22,908 nucleotides of DNA, from positions 1 through 22,908 of the forward strand of contig CAYVKY010000022.1 of NCBI GenBank assembly GCA_964452115.1, written 5' to 3'. The translations under genes and the position numbers were made by a program. This document shows, piece after piece, positions 14,859 through 22,880 of the stretch (the stretch's first letter is position 1; the number at the start of each line of letters is the position of its first letter). The notes below the pieces were generated by a model. The model saw only the letters and a list, made by a program, of their open reading frames with translations. It searched no databases and was not told the DNA's origin. The DNA is from CAYVKY01 sp964452115 (GTDB lineage: Bacteria; Bacteroidota; Ignavibacteria; Tepidaquicellales; Tepidaquicellaceae).

Positions 14859-16013
14859 ATGAACAACAAAGCAGTACCACCTGAAAATTATCAAAACAAG
14901 AAAGTCATACTTATTATTTTCGGCACGCGTCCGGAAATAATTAAATTATTTATACTATATAAACTTCTCAAAGAGTCAGAGGAATTCTATCCTGTATTCG
15001 TGAATACGATGCAGCAGTCGATGTCAAGTGAAATACTTGAAGACCTTAACATCACTGTGGATATAGAATGCAGCGAAATTCAGAACCGCAGTGCAGACCT
15101 GAATCAGTTCATTTCGCATATCATGCTTGATTTCAATGAAAAGTTTAACGTAAAACACTGTATCATACCCTCAAATGAAATCGCCGGAGTAATTGTTCAG
15201 GGCGATACTGCATCGGCATATTCGGGTGCGATCTGGAGCTTTATGAATAAAATTCCTGTATTCCACGTCGAAGCCGGACTTAGAACTTTTGACCACGAAA
15301 ATCCGTTTCCGGAAGAGTTTTTCAGAGAATCAATTGCACGGACATCTTCAATCAATTTCTGCCCGACTCACATCAGTTATGACAATCTCGTACGTGAAGG
15401 TATAAACGCAAGGAAAAATTACATCGTAGGAAACACTATCAATGATGCAATGATAGAACTTTTAAAAATGGAAAAAATTGTAGAGCCGCGTCTTGACAAT
15501 TTTATTTTAAGCACGCTGCACAGAAGAGAAAACTGGAATCACGTTCCTGATTATGCAAGAATACTTCAGAATGTTTTAAAGGAGCAGATTGTGGATGAAA
15601 GTATACTTCACCTGATACATCCCAATCCGATAGTAAAAAACAGTTTTTTGAAAATTTTTGAAAAATCATTTCCCGAAAAACTGATAGTAAGAAATCCCGT
15701 GCACGATTATTTTAAAATGCTCGGATTCGTCAAGAACAGCCACACCATACTGACCGATTCAGGCGGGCTTCAGGAAGAATCGCTTTTCTTCAATATACCA
15801 TGCGGTATAATGCGGAAGGTGACTGAGAGGCCTGAAGTGCTTTCAAGAAACGCTAAGCTGCTGCCGTTTAAACGAATGCAGGTAAAAGAGTTTCTTGTAG
15901 AAGCAAAAGAATACAGGCAGAGCAAAATAAACGAAGGCTATGATTACACCTACGGAAGAGGAAATTCGAGCAATCAGATTTATGATGTAATGAAAAGATT
16001 TTACAAATTTTAA
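14859..16013 (+). CDS. wecB: UDP-N-acetylglucosamine 2-epimerase (non-hydrolysing)
   Basis: A 384-residue cytosolic enzyme that interconverts UDP-GlcNAc and UDP-ManNAc. Family motifs in order: IIFGTRPEIIK (19-29), VQGDTASAYSGA (113-124), HVEAGLRT (136-143), NPFPEEFFRE (148-157), STLHRRENW (218-226), TDSGGLQEES (299-308) and TERPE (322-326). Residues matching the E. coli catalytic set are present, including D116, E138, E152 or E153, R156 and H221. The usual GLRTGDIYSPWPEE is GLRTFDHENPFPEE, a variant. There is no dehydrogenase (WecC) gene nearby, so UDP-ManNAc is probably the product used directly. In E. coli the same gene is also called nfrC because mutants resist phage N4, which ties it to the two upstream genes. 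No terminator is visible before the next gene. Confidence 0.93.
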   Translation: MNNKAVPPENYQNKKVILIIFGTRPEIIKLFILYKLLKESEEFYPVFVNTMQQSMSSEILEDLNITVDIECSEIQNRSADLNQFISHIMLDFNEKFNVKHCIIPSNEIAGVIVQGDTASAYSGAIWSFMNKIPVFHVEAGLRTFDHENPFPEEFFRESIARTSSINFCPTHISYDNLVREGINARKNYIVGNTINDAMIELLKMEKIVEPRLDNFILSTLHRRENWNHVPDYARILQNVLKEQIVDESILHLIHPNPIVKNSFLKIFEKSFPEKLIVRNPVHDYFKMLGFVKNSHTILTDSGGLQEESLFFNIPCGIMRKVTERPEVLSRNAKLLPFKRMQVKEFLVEAKEYRQSKINEGYDYTYGRGNSSNQIYDVMKRFYKF

Positions 16014-16073
16014 AAACGAAAAAATTCTTAATTAAATAAATATATTGAATATTAAAAACATAAAAATAAAAAA

Positions 16074-18116
16074 ATGAAAACAAAATTAGTAATCGCACTT
16101 TTGATTGGAATATTTTTAACAAATATTCTTAACGCACAGGATATTGACAGATATCGCCATGTACCTAAACCTCCGAAAATTGATGATTTCCGGTTTCCTC
16201 TTTTGCCATCAACAAAAATCCAGAATTCACCAATGGATTTGATTTATCAGGTAAATTTTAATCTGAAATTAAGAGACAATGTGAATCTTGACTGCAGTAA
16301 ATTTTATCCGCAAACTACAAACCCATACCTGCCGAACGGATATCCGGTGGTTGTAATGTGCCACGGATACGGAGACAGAAAAGAGACTTTGCAGAATTTT
16401 GCAATTGCACAGGCTCAGTACGGATATGTGGTTTACACATTTTCTATGCGCGGTCAGGGAAACTCCGGCGGTCAGTCAAATCTCATCAGCGATACGGAAG
16501 CAGATGACCTGATTGAATTAATAAATTATGTCAGGCAGGATACAATCACTCACGGTGACACAAGCAAAATTCTTGTTATGGGCGGCTCGCAGGGAGGATT
16601 AATTCCGACAAAGGCTTCGATACGCGGAATGAAAGTAAATTCAATGATAACGGCTCTTACGTCTCCGTCGTTTGCATCCAACTGGATTGAAAACGGCTGC
16701 GTCAAGATGACTCTTCTGTGGTCACTTTCATACACTCCCGATTCGGTAAAGTACAATGCACAAACCACAAAAATTTATAACTGGCTTTATAATACAGGAA
16801 CAAAGAACGGTTCGTGGGACAGTATTGCGAAATATATGCCCATTGCACGTGATTTCCAGAATAATATTTCTCAGATAAGAACTCCTATCCTGATTGAAAA
16901 CTCATGGCAGGATTATTTCTTCAGTCCTGTCGGAAATATGAATGCTATCCCGCAGTATCCCGTGAAAAATATGGCATATTTCGGTGCTGTTGTCGGGCAC
17001 GGAGGTGATGTATCCGATTCCGAAAACCAGTGGCATGTGAATTTCTTCAATGATTGGTTTTACTATTTCCTATGGGGTATTGATAACGGGCTGTTTACAA
17101 CTCGTCCGAGTTATCACTATGCTCTGACCACTTATCCGAGAGTAGGAAATTACTGGGGATTTGTACACGATTCAACAGCGGTATTTCCACCTGCAGGGTA
17201 CACAAACACACGGTTATATTTCTGCGACGGAAATAAACTCTCAACTGCGACTGTAAACAGCAAAGTCAAAGAAAAATTTTTCAATAATTATGTATTGCAA
17301 AAAAATATCAGCATGCAGACTATAGTTGATGAAGAATTTGCCGGAACAACATTTAATACACAGTTTAAAAAAGACACGATTTATTTTGAAAGTGCACCGC
17401 TTGCAGCCAGCGTGAAGATGTTCGGAGTTCCCAGACTTACATTAAAGTATCATTCAGATGCAAATATATGTCAGTACAATTTACAGGTTTCGGAAGTGCT
17501 TCCATCCGGACAATCAAATATGACATTCAGGATGAATTATACCGACAGGAAATATACTAAAAATGCTACTAAAACCACAACCTTTGACGGTACAGCCGAC
17601 GGACATATTTATCAGGCAGGCAGCAAGATAAGAATAGTTGTTACAAATCTTGATACATACTGGCACGACACGGCATTCCTTCATACAAATCCTTTTGTCC
17701 TGCCGGTGCTTGAAAAAAGTAAAAACTATGTTGTTTTCAATAATACATATATTGACCTGCCGCTTAAAAATGTTACTTTGTCTCCTTTGACGCAGAATAT
17801 TTTCCGTGAAGACGAAACAACTACGGCAGAAAATAATTCGGAATCAAATGTAACTTCTTTATATCAGAATTCTCCGAATCCGTTTAACCCGGCAACCTCA
17901 ATCAAATTCGCAATACCGCAGGGATATAACGGAAATGTAACTTTGAAAATATATGATATTACCGGAAAGCTTGTACAGCAGCTCGTAAATCAAAATATGG
18001 CAGGCGGTGTGCACGAAGTAACGTGGAATGCCGATAAATATTCGTCAGGTATTTATTTTTACAGACTGACAGCAGGAAGTTTCACGGATATCAAAAAAAT
18101 GATGTTGATTAAATAG
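16074..18116 (+). CDS. secreted S15/X-Pro dipeptidyl-peptidase-like hydrolase with T9SS sorting domain
   Basis: A 680-residue exported alpha/beta-hydrolase. A signal peptide (residues 1-21, ending LNAQ) leads to a catalytic domain with VVMCHGYGDRK (oxyanion region, 93-103), SMRGQGNSGG (124-133), and nucleophile elbow GGSQGG with S172. The acid is probably D280 in NSWQDYFF and the base H309 in GHGG. Residues about 375-580 fit the beta-sandwich C-terminal domain of the X-Pro dipeptidyl-peptidase/CocE family (S15). The last 86 residues (from about 595) are a type IX secretion sorting domain with YQNSPNPFNPATSIKFAIPQ and SGIYFYRLTAG, so the enzyme is moved across the outer membrane and surface-bound or released. 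The substrate could be proline peptides or esters. It lies 60 bases behind wecB and has its own terminator; co-transcription with the polysaccharide genes is possible. Confidence 0.85.
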   Translation: MKTKLVIALLIGIFLTNILNAQDIDRYRHVPKPPKIDDFRFPLLPSTKIQNSPMDLIYQVNFNLKLRDNVNLDCSKFYPQTTNPYLPNGYPVVVMCHGYGDRKETLQNFAIAQAQYGYVVYTFSMRGQGNSGGQSNLISDTEADDLIELINYVRQDTITHGDTSKILVMGGSQGGLIPTKASIRGMKVNSMITALTSPSFASNWIENGCVKMTLLWSLSYTPDSVKYNAQTTKIYNWLYNTGTKNGSWDSIAKYMPIARDFQNNISQIRTPILIENSWQDYFFSPVGNMNAIPQYPVKNMAYFGAVVGHGGDVSDSENQWHVNFFNDWFYYFLWGIDNGLFTTRPSYHYALTTYPRVGNYWGFVHDSTAVFPPAGYTNTRLYFCDGNKLSTATVNSKVKEKFFNNYVLQKNISMQTIVDEEFAGTTFNTQFKKDTIYFESAPLAASVKMFGVPRLTLKYHSDANICQYNLQVSEVLPSGQSNMTFRMNYTDRKYTKNATKTTTFDGTADGHIYQAGSKIRIVVTNLDTYWHDTAFLHTNPFVLPVLEKSKNYVVFNNTYIDLPLKNVTLSPLTQNIFREDETTTAENNSESNVTSLYQNSPNPFNPATSIKFAIPQGYNGNVTLKIYDITGKLVQQLVNQNMAGGVHEVTWNADKYSSGIYFYRLTAGSFTDIKKMMLIK

Positions 18117-18140
18117 TTCTAAAATATAAATAACCCGTAC

Positions 18141-18176
18141 GCAGCCGGAATCTGAAACATTCCGGCTGCAGGTTAT
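18141..18176 (+). terminator. rho-independent terminator after the secreted hydrolase
   Basis: A perfect 11-base stem, GCAGCCGGAAT (18141-18151) and ATTCCGGCTGC (18159-18169), with loop CTGAAAC, is followed by GGTTATTTT. An outer TAACC/GGTTA pair (18131-18135, 18171-18175) can lengthen it. The next 145 bases to the kinase gene are AT-rich and contain nothing else convincing. Confidence 0.9.
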
Positions 18177-18322
18177 TTTAAGCAGCAATATATGAAAATA
18201 ATAAAAAATACTACTTTAAGGTAAAAAAAAAGAAAATAATAATATAATGTCCTTTCAGGAAGGGATATGGATGGAATTTTAAAATAAATTTACCAGTTTT
18301 CAAATGTCATACATTCACACGA

Positions 18323-19432
18323 TTGGATAAGCAAGATATAAAAATATTGACAGTAGAGGATGATTTGTTTACGCAAACAACGCTGAGGTACCTTCTTGAA
18401 AAACTGAATTACAAAAGAATCGAGAATGTAATGTCAGGAGAAGACGCCTTAAGGAAAGTAAGGCAGACAAATCCTGATATTATTTTAATGGACATAATGC
18501 TCGACGGTGAAATGGATGGAATTGAAACTGCCGACAGAATTCACAAGATAAGCAATGCGGTGCTTATTTACATGAGTTCGCTTGATGATATGAAAACCTT
18601 TGAAAGGGCAAAGCAGACCGAACCATTTGCATTCATAAGAAAGCCTGCTAATATTTTTAATCTCCGGAATGCGATTGAAATTTCGATTTATAAAAAAGAA
18701 GTAGAAGAAGAACTCAGGCGTTCAAATGAAAATCTTCGCAAAACTCAGCAGGCATTGCTTGAAAGCGAAAAGATATCTGCGCTCGGAAGATTTTCTGCCG
18801 GAATAGCCCACGAAATCAGAAATCCACTTGCAAACATTTATGCGTCCGCCCAGTACATCATGAAAAAAATTGATATTGATGAAAACCTTAAAAAACATTT
18901 CAACGTAATTCTGAAAAATTCGGAAGCGGCAAATAATATAATCAAAGAACTTCTGGATTTTACTTCAGGAAGGGAGATGCGTTTTTCATTTGTCAGTATT
19001 TCGAAAATAATTGAGGATATTTACAGTTATGTCGAAATAAGATGCAGGCAGCAGAATGTCAGACTTGAAATTGAACTTGACGAATCCATACCAAAACTTC
19101 ACGTTGATGAATCGCGGTTAAAGCAGGCGTTTCTTAATTTTATTACCAATTCCCTTGACGCTATGGCTTCAGGAGGAAGAATCAGAATTGAGACTCATAA
19201 TCAGAAAAATAAAGCTGTCATTAAATTTTCAGACAACGGCACGGGAATTCCGCCTGAACATCTTGACAAAGTGATGGAGCCTTTTTACACAACAAAATCC
19301 GAAGGAACAGGACTCGGGCTTTCAATTTCTTATCAGATTATAAAAGGTCATGACGGCGAACTTGAAGTCAAAAGCACACACGAAACCGGGACAACAATTA
19401 CAGTAACTTTGCCCATATTAATATATTCCTGA
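18323..19432 (+). CDS. receiver-histidine kinase hybrid
   Basis: A 369-residue cytosolic signalling protein without membrane segments. Domains: receiver (about 5-120) with E12-D13-D14, phospho-acceptor D57 in IILMDIML and K107 in FIRKPA; a coiled coil (about 122-150, KKEVEEELRRSNENL); HisKA with H163 in SAGIAHEIRNPL; HATPase_c with N276 in FITNSLDAM, DNGTGIP (304-310), FYTTK and GTGLGLS (328-334). All catalytic residues are present. An N-terminal receiver means the kinase takes its input by phosphorelay from another kinase. The start is TTG; no in-frame ATG exists upstream before the stop at 18245, and the receiver begins right after it. The sigma54 activator follows with one base between TGA and ATG, so the two form a pair. 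Confidence 0.92.
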   Translation: MDKQDIKILTVEDDLFTQTTLRYLLEKLNYKRIENVMSGEDALRKVRQTNPDIILMDIMLDGEMDGIETADRIHKISNAVLIYMSSLDDMKTFERAKQTEPFAFIRKPANIFNLRNAIEISIYKKEVEEELRRSNENLRKTQQALLESEKISALGRFSAGIAHEIRNPLANIYASAQYIMKKIDIDENLKKHFNVILKNSEAANNIIKELLDFTSGREMRFSFVSISKIIEDIYSYVEIRCRQQNVRLEIELDESIPKLHVDESRLKQAFLNFITNSLDAMASGGRIRIETHNQKNKAVIKFSDNGTGIPPEHLDKVMEPFYTTKSEGTGLGLSISYQIIKGHDGELEVKSTHETGTTITVTLPILIYS

Positions 19433-19433
19433 A

Positions 19434-20771
19434 ATGAAATACACGGTACTCATAGTAGACGATAATAAAGATTTACAGTTCAATCTCACTTCAATTCTGA
19501 ATGATGAAAATTATAATACTGCCACGGCAGGAGACGGATTGGAGGCTCTTGAAAAAGTTAAAGAAATTGAACCTGATGTTGTATTGCTTGACATCAGGCT
19601 GCCGGGAATGGATGGGATGGAGGTGCTTCCGAGAATAAAAAGTTATAGACAGGACATTCAGATAATAATGCTGACGGCATTCGGAGATATAAAAGGCGCC
19701 GTTACAGCAATGAAACTCGGTGCATTCGATTATTTAACAAAACCGTTCGACACCGAAGAACTTTTAATGATTATTTCAAAGGCACTTGAGTCTCTGAATC
19801 TCAATAAAGAGGTGATTCATTTGCGTGAAAAGCTGATACAAAAAAATGTGCTGGATAAAGTAATCGGTGAAAGCGCTGCATTCCGAAAAGTGCTCGAGGA
19901 AGTGAAAGTTGTAGCGCCGACGAATATGACAGTTGTGATTCAGGGGGAAAGCGGCACGGGCAAGGAAGGCGTGGCAATGCTGATAAATGAACTCAGTTCA
20001 AGGCGCGATAAACCGGTTATCGCGATAGACTGCGGGGCTATCCCCGATTCACTTGTTGAAAGTGAACTCTTCGGACACGAAAAAGGAGCGTTTACCGGAG
20101 CAGATAAATCTCAGGAAGGAAAATTTGAAGAGGCAAATTACGGCACACTATATTTTGATGAACTGACAAATCTTTCGATGGCAAATCAGATGAAACTTTT
20201 CAGGGTGCTGCAGGAGAGAAAATTTCAGAGAGTCGGAGGGAAAAAAATTATTGAGGTGGACGTCAGAATTATTGTCGCATCAAGCAAAAAACTAATTGAC
20301 TGCGCAACTGAGGGAACATTCAGAAAAGAACTTTATTATCGTTTGAATGAATTTCAGATAAACCTGCCTTCACTTCGCGAAAGGAAAGATGACATACCGC
20401 TGCTTGCTGCAAGTTTTATAAAAAAATCATCGGCGGATTTTAATAAAAATGTAACCGGGCTTTCAAATAATGCATTGAAAGTTCTAATGAATTATAACTG
20501 GCCGGGAAACATAAGGGAACTCAAAAATACAATAAAAAGAGCGGTGCTTATCGCTCAAAGCTCTGTCATTCATTCAAAAGACATAATTATTGAATCGCTC
20601 GGGGATACTGAAAAAGTTAGTAATTTCCTTGATTTATCAGAAGAGCGCCAGAAAGATATTCTGATATCAACACTTGAAAAAAATTCCGGCAATAAAATCA
20701 AAACTGCCGAAGAGCTCGGCATCAACAGAAAAACACTGTACAGAAAACTCTCTCAGTTTAATATAAAGTGA
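19434..20771 (+). CDS. NtrC-family sigma54-dependent response regulator
   Basis: A 445-residue three-domain activator. Receiver (about 3-118) with D9-D10, phospho-acceptor D53 in VVLLDIRLP, T81 and K103 in YLTKPF. AAA+ domain (about 140-375) with Walker A GESGTGKE (171-178), the sigma54-contacting loop GAFTGA (218-223), Walker B TLYFDEL (238-244) and the sensor region ELYYRLNEF (299-307). C-terminal Fis-type helix-turn-helix (about 405-443) with TAEELGINRKTLYRKLSQF. It binds enhancers and drives ATP-dependent opening of RNA polymerase-sigma54. It is fully intact and paired with the kinase just upstream. Its targets are not evident: I found no convincing GG-N10-GC element in the intergenic parts of this window. 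Confidence 0.96.
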   Translation: MKYTVLIVDDNKDLQFNLTSILNDENYNTATAGDGLEALEKVKEIEPDVVLLDIRLPGMDGMEVLPRIKSYRQDIQIIMLTAFGDIKGAVTAMKLGAFDYLTKPFDTEELLMIISKALESLNLNKEVIHLREKLIQKNVLDKVIGESAAFRKVLEEVKVVAPTNMTVVIQGESGTGKEGVAMLINELSSRRDKPVIAIDCGAIPDSLVESELFGHEKGAFTGADKSQEGKFEEANYGTLYFDELTNLSMANQMKLFRVLQERKFQRVGGKKIIEVDVRIIVASSKKLIDCATEGTFRKELYYRLNEFQINLPSLRERKDDIPLLAASFIKKSSADFNKNVTGLSNNALKVLMNYNWPGNIRELKNTIKRAVLIAQSSVIHSKDIIIESLGDTEKVSNFLDLSEERQKDILISTLEKNSGNKIKTAEELGINRKTLYRKLSQFNIK

Positions 20772-20857
20772 TACGGCGGAACACTATATGTAATATACAC
20801 CTGTTAAATAGGATATGCATTTCTACGCTGGAGAGACCGTTCAAAATCATAAAAAAG

Positions 20858-21026
20858 ATGCAAAGGGCTAAAACCCTGAAATCAAATTAAACTAATTTAT
20901 TATCGCCACCATAAGTGTTGGCGCTATTCTATTCATTTTAATAATCAACAATAGAATAGCACCGCCCTTCAGGACGGTGAAATAAATATCACTAAGTAAA
21001 TGAGCAGGGCTTTAGCTCTTATGCAT
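20858..21026. repeat. pair of REP-like units in inverted orientation
   Basis: About 170 non-coding bases form a large imperfect palindrome. Each half reads outside-in as ATGCA, a small hairpin (AGGGCTAAAACCCT at 20864-20877; GAGC...GCTC at 21002-21018), an AT-rich spacer, a second hairpin (CGCCA...TGGCG, 20904-20923; ACCGCCC/GGACGGT, 20961-20978) and GCTATTCTATT. The innermost 11 bases are a perfect inverted repeat (20923-20933 and 20950-20960). This is the layout of paired REP or BIME elements mobilised by RayT-type transposases. ATGCATTTC occurs both at 20815-20823 and at 21021-21029, which may be chance. Confidence 0.7.
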
Positions 21027-21128
21027 TTCCAAGCTAAGTTTATTTTGAATTAAAATCTAACTTGTTAATAAAATAAATTTATTTTAGCTTTCAAATATCA
21101 TAGTAGTTTTAAAATAATTAAAAACGAA

Positions 21129-21233
21129 ATGGAGGTATGGCATAAAATGGCAGGAGTAAAAGATATAATGGACAATAAATCTAACCTCTCATGTATTTTA
21201 TTTTGTAAAGATGAAACCAAAAGAAATATTTAA
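21129..21233 (+). CDS. possible small upstream ORF (34 residues)
   Basis: ATG at 21129 opens 34 codons (MEVWHKMAGVKDIMDNKSNL...) ending in a TAA that directly abuts the ATG of the secreted propeller gene. The TAA-ATG junction could allow coupled translation. The ATG has no ribosome-binding site, and the product resembles nothing I know. It could equally be a chance frame in the 5' leader. Confidence 0.25.
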   Translation: MEVWHKMAGVKDIMDNKSNLSCILFCKDETKRNI

Positions 21234-22508
21234 ATGAAAAATTTAATATTAATAATTTTTATAATATTTTTTGCCGGCGAGGCAGTCTCTCAGCAATGGA
21301 TTGTTTATAAGAAAAATAATTCGGGTTTACCTGATAATAATATTAAAAAAATTACTGTTGACAGCAATAATATTATATGGATTGGCACGAGTATGGGGGG
21401 ACTTGTTCGATTTGACAGAAGCACATGGACAGTATGGGATACCACTAATTCTCCTTTAAAATGTAATGGAAGAATATATAATTTAATTGTTGACAGATAT
21501 AATAATAAGTGGCTAAGCAATTTTATGAACGGAGATAATAGTGCAGGAATATTTAAATTTGATGGTGTAAACTGGATAAATTATAATGTTAATAATTCAG
21601 GCTTATGTTACACTGTTGTTCTATCATTTGATTTTGAAAATAACGGGGCTTTGTGGTTAGCTACACCTCAATGTTTAAGTAAATTCATTAATAATAACTG
21701 GGAACATTTTGATACACTTAACTCAAATATTCATTTTCAAAATATCTTTGATGTTGCAGTTGAAGGACACATAAAATGGCTCTCGACTTATGGAAGGGGC
21801 ATTTCAAAATTTAACGATACAACATTTGTCAGGTATGATATGAGTAATTCCGGGCTATCAAGCAATTATATACGAACTATCGTAATTGACCGATTTGGAA
21901 ATAAATGGTTTGGAACTTATCAAGGGGGACTTGATAAATTTAATAGTCAGACAAATCAATGGACAGTGTATTATGACAATGGAATTCCCAGTCCTTTTAT
22001 TGATTGTGTTCTAATAGATAAAAAGGATAGAGTATGGGTTGGAACAGCAAATCAATATTTAGGCGTACTTACAGATACGGGATGGGTAGTTTTTAACGAA
22101 ACAAATTCTCCTATACCGGGAGACAATGTAAGAACATTGGCTCTTGATAGATATGGAAATCTTTGGATAGGGACTGTTGATGGTATTGCTGTATATAATG
22201 AAACAGGTATAATAGGGATAAAAGAAGGAGGCAATTATATTCCTACCGATTTTTATTTGTATCAGAACTATCCGAATCCGTTTAATGCTTCCAGTATTAT
22301 CAGATACTCCATAAATAAGAAAAGCTATATAAATTTAACTATATTCGATGTGCTTGGCAGAAAGGTGCAGGAGTTAGATAAAGGTATAAAGGATGTAGGT
22401 GAACACCAAATTAAATTTGATGGAACGGGATTACCATCCGGAATATATTTTTATAGGCTTTCTTCTGATAACACAATAGAAACAAAAAAACTATTATTTG
22501 TTAAATAA
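21234..22508 (+). CDS. secreted beta-propeller (Reg_prop-like repeats) with T9SS sorting domain
   Basis: A 424-residue exported protein: signal peptide (about 1-19, cut near AVSQ), then a series of about seven blades of roughly 40 residues, then a type IX sorting domain from about residue 333 (YQNYPNPFN at 343-351, SGIYFYRLSSD near the end). Blade signatures repeat the pattern W.vY...NSGLp.n.i..i.vD..nn.WiGT..GGl..f, for example DSNNIIWIGTSMGGL and DRFGNKWFGTYQGGL. These match the two-component-regulator propeller repeats that form sensor domains of Bacteroidota hybrid kinases. Here the propeller is not joined to a kinase and is sent outside the cell, so it is more likely a surface binding or adhesion module. 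It is more AT-rich than most neighbours. Confidence 0.88.
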   Translation: MKNLILIIFIIFFAGEAVSQQWIVYKKNNSGLPDNNIKKITVDSNNIIWIGTSMGGLVRFDRSTWTVWDTTNSPLKCNGRIYNLIVDRYNNKWLSNFMNGDNSAGIFKFDGVNWINYNVNNSGLCYTVVLSFDFENNGALWLATPQCLSKFINNNWEHFDTLNSNIHFQNIFDVAVEGHIKWLSTYGRGISKFNDTTFVRYDMSNSGLSSNYIRTIVIDRFGNKWFGTYQGGLDKFNSQTNQWTVYYDNGIPSPFIDCVLIDKKDRVWVGTANQYLGVLTDTGWVVFNETNSPIPGDNVRTLALDRYGNLWIGTVDGIAVYNETGIIGIKEGGNYIPTDFYLYQNYPNPFNASSIIRYSINKKSYINLTIFDVLGRKVQELDKGIKDVGEHQIKFDGTGLPSGIYFYRLSSDNTIETKKLLFVK

Positions 22509-22671
22509 TTTTTCTTTTGATTATACTGTCTTATGGTTTCCATTTTTTTTGTACTTTTCTCTAAAAATATAATCTTTCTTTATGTCCGGAAAAGTGGGAA
22601 AGACCAGAAAGACCAAAAATTAATATTGAGTTTATTTAATAGTACATTTTAAATGAAAGATGAAATTTAAG

Positions 22672-22694
22672 GCGGAATAATTTTTCCGCTTTTT
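22672..22694 (+). terminator. candidate rho-independent terminator
   Basis: GCGGAA (22672-22677), loop TAATTT, TTCCGC (22684-22689), then five T. It lies about 165 bases behind the propeller gene, so that transcript would have a long 3' tail. Confidence 0.55.
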
Positions 22695-22717
22695 GATTGC
22701 AATTTATTTGTGATTGT

Positions 22718-22741
22718 AGAGACAAAACATGCTTTGTCTCT
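22718..22741. repeat. palindromic repeat of the GTAGAGAC type
   Basis: AGAGACAAA (22718-22726) and TTTGTCTCT (22733-22741) form a perfect nine-base stem around ACATGC. It resembles the dispersed GTAGAGAC...GTCTCTAC palindromes known in Bacteroidota and cyanobacterial genomes, here with a changed right edge. No T-run follows. Confidence 0.5.
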
Positions 22742-22866
22742 TCACTTTTCTTCTTTGTTCTTTTCTGTGCCTTTAAGTGTCTTCAGTGGCTATGCTCTTT
22801 CCGTCAATTTTTAATTTTAAGCACAAAAAACGCAAAAGTATAAAGATGATAAAAACAAAACGTTCA

Positions 22867-22880
22867 ACCCCTAAAGGGGT
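22867..22880. repeat. short dyad ACCCC-TAAA-GGGGT
   Basis: A perfect five-base stem around TAAA. It resembles the terminal hairpins of the REP-like units near 20864 (AGGG-CTAAAA-CCCT) and may start another such element beyond the window edge. Confidence 0.4.

Larger units (their letters stand above)
20772..21233. other. 462-base gene-poor stretch
   Basis: Left part (20772-20857): no recognised element. Middle: the paired REP-like units. Right part (21030-21128): AT-rich sequence with no clear promoter match. The last 105 bases hold a possible 34-codon frame. No strong rho-independent terminator for the upstream activator gene is visible, although the hairpins of the repeat could serve. Confidence 0.6.

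Noticed and set aside
18249..18265. TCCTTTCAGGAAGGGA, a weak hairpin before the kinase gene that resembles a REP stem
   Set aside because: The stem is short and bulged, and the rest of a REP unit is missing.
21138..21153. TGGCATAAAATGGC before the propeller gene, like a sigma54 promoter
   Set aside because: The distance between GG and GC is nine bases instead of ten, and the -12 part is TGGC rather than TTGC.
22598..22615. Tandem GAAAGACCA repeat
   Set aside because: Only two copies of nine bases, with no dyad and no neighbouring gene; likely chance or slippage.
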